Shown here: positions 31,530-32,564 of the stretch, in pieces | How the letters are laid out: each line of letters starts with the position of its first letter | Numbering within the stretch: the stretch's first letter is position 1 | Origin: Candidatus Zhuqueibacterota bacterium | GTDB taxonomy: Bacteria > Zhuqueibacterota > Zhuqueibacteria > Zhuqueibacterales > Zhuqueibacteraceae | Length of the DNA stretch: 32,564 bases | NCBI GenBank assembly: GCA_003576975.1 | Contig: QEVD01000013.1 | Location: 1 to 32,564 of the forward strand | Reading direction: 5' to 3' | Notes under the pieces: model-generated | What the model saw: only the letters and a program-made list of their open reading frames with translations | What the model was told of the DNA's origin: nothing | Databases searched by the model: none | Program-made: the position numbers and the translations under genes

Positions 31530-32564
31530 ATGTTTCGCGTTTTTGCATTCCTAGCAATCCTGATCTTCGCGGGTTGTGCCGCGCGCTCCCCTTACAATCG
31601 CGATTATGTTTCCTCTTCAATTGCTCAGCATACCGGATATCCGCTGATAACAGAGCAGCAAACTGGCGAGTGGCATTTGCCGCCCGGTGTCGTGTTGGCG
31701 GATGGGCTCACCGAAGATGAAGCGGTTGCACTCGCGTTATGGCATAACGCCCAGTTTCAGGCCGATCTCGCTGAACTTGGTTTTGCACGCGCCGACCTGA
31801 TCGAAGCCGGTTTGCTGCGCAATCCGATGTTGTCGCTGCTTTTTCCCGTTGGCCCGAAACAACTCGAAGCCACATTAACCTTGCCGATCGAAGTATTGTG
31901 GCAGCGGCCGAAACGGGTGGCCGCCGCCAAGCTTGAGACGCAACGAGTTGCCGAAAATTTGGTGCAACATGGCCTCGACCTCGCACGCGATGTGTACGTC
32001 GCGTATGCCGATCTGGTGCTGGCGCAGACGCAAAATCAGATCGCTGAAGAAAATTCTCACTTGCAGACTGAAATTGCAGAAATTGCTGCGGCGCGTCAGC
32101 GCGCCGGCGACATCAGCGCGTTGGAAGCTTCCACCGCGCGCCTCGAAGCGCTACGAGCACAAGAGGCCGCAGTGAATTTTGCCGCAGGCGCTGAGCTTCT
32201 TCGCACGCGATTAAACACTCTATTGGGAATGAACCCATCGGATACGAGTTTTACCCTTTCGCCCGAACCGGAAGTAAAATTGCCTCAGCAAAACCTCACA
32301 GAGCTTTTGCGCGCCGCCTTTGCCTCACGGCCGGACTTGCGCGCGGCAGAGCTCGCCATCGAAGCGGCCGGCAAACGACTGAGCTGGGAACGCGCAAAGA
32401 TCCTCAACCTAACCGGCGTTCTCGACGCCAATGCTGCGGGCAAAGAAGGTTTTGAGTCGGGGCCAGGCGCACAAATCGAGCTTCCACTGTTCAATTGGAA
32501 CAACGGCAAAATCGCGCGCGCACAAGCACAAATCGAGCAAGCCGCACGGCAATATCTCGCCGTG
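31530..32564 (+). CDS. TolC-family outer-membrane lipoprotein, cut by right edge
   Basis: An open frame of 345 codons runs off the right edge without a stop. It begins MFRVFAFLAILIFAGCAARS, a lipoprotein signal with FAGC lipobox. The following sequence has the outer-membrane efflux pattern: LTEDEAVALALWHNAQFQAD, AGLLRNPMLSLLFP, LARDVYVAYADLVLAQTQNQ, ARQRAGDISALEA, LNTLLGMNP, LRAAFASRPDLRAAELAIEA and IELPLFNWNNGKIARAQAQI. This matches the CusC/NodT side of the TolC superfamily, whose members export metals or drugs with an RND pump. About 80-120 residues are probably missing. A pump or adaptor gene would be expected beyond the edge. Confidence 0.9.
   Translation, partial: MFRVFAFLAILIFAGCAARSPYNRDYVSSSIAQHTGYPLITEQQTGEWHLPPGVVLADGLTEDEAVALALWHNAQFQADLAELGFARADLIEAGLLRNPMLSLLFPVGPKQLEATLTLPIEVLWQRPKRVAAAKLETQRVAENLVQHGLDLARDVYVAYADLVLAQTQNQIAEENSHLQTEIAEIAAARQRAGDISALEASTARLEALRAQEAAVNFAAGAELLRTRLNTLLGMNPSDTSFTLSPEPEVKLPQQNLTELLRAAFASRPDLRAAELAIEAAGKRLSWERAKILNLTGVLDANAAGKEGFESGPGAQIELPLFNWNNGKIARAQAQIEQAARQYLAV

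Noticed and set aside
1-32564. CRISPR arrays, tRNA, rRNA, complete insertion sequences
   Set aside because: I found no regular direct repeats with spacers, no cloverleaf-like tRNA, no rRNA signature and no transposase frame. This is a reading by eye; CRISPRCasFinder, tRNAscan-SE and ISfinder searches would settle it.

Overview
The window looks like chromosomal DNA from a Gram-negative bacterium: it holds two TolC-type outer-membrane channels, a periplasmic adaptor and several exported proteins. Base composition is near balanced to slightly GC-rich. The gene mix would fit an uncultured lineage of the FCB or candidate-phylum type, but no rRNA, tRNA or marker gene is present, so the taxonomic guess is weak.

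Layout. (1) 25-4196, minus strand: an efflux operon running DUF5666-like exported protein, TolC-family channel, HlyD-like adaptor, MacB/LolD-like ATPase; the permease is probably beyond the left edge. (2) 4920-13849, minus: an APH-fold protein, a sensor kinase with a TPR-like sensor region, an OmpR-type regulator, an HprK-like P-loop kinase whose start overlaps the regulator's stop, an RtcB-like RNA ligase with a displaced metal ligand, and a broken asparagine-synthase-like gene. (3) 14202-29589, minus: two GT4 glycosyltransferases, a GHKL-ATPase/APH-fold fusion, two paralogous APH-fold proteins with a repeated N-lobe motif, two MsbA-like half-transporters, a canonical-looking APH-fold kinase, a cytoplasmic DUF5666-like protein and two COG4671-like glycosyltransferases. 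(4) 29590-30797: a gene-poor stretch with a leader hairpin, a possible small lipoprotein and a 112-bp inverted repeat. (5) 30798-32564, plus strand: an exported FMN_bind-like protein and the start of a second TolC-family lipoprotein, cut by the right edge.

The striking part is 12446-29589. Five APH-fold proteins lie among four glycosyltransferases and a paired ABC exporter. Only one (25329-26438) keeps the catalytic aspartate of the Brenner loop; the other four have Thr, Ser, Ala and Ala there, and one of these is fused to an RsbW-like GHKL ATPase. ATGA overlaps couple the fusion to a GT4 enzyme and the canonical kinase to the exporter. My inference is a locus that makes and exports a surface glycoconjugate, with kinase-fold proteins acting as modifiers, carriers or regulators, and a two-component system plus HprK-like kinase alongside. 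Presence of the families is read from sequence; the shared pathway is a hypothesis.
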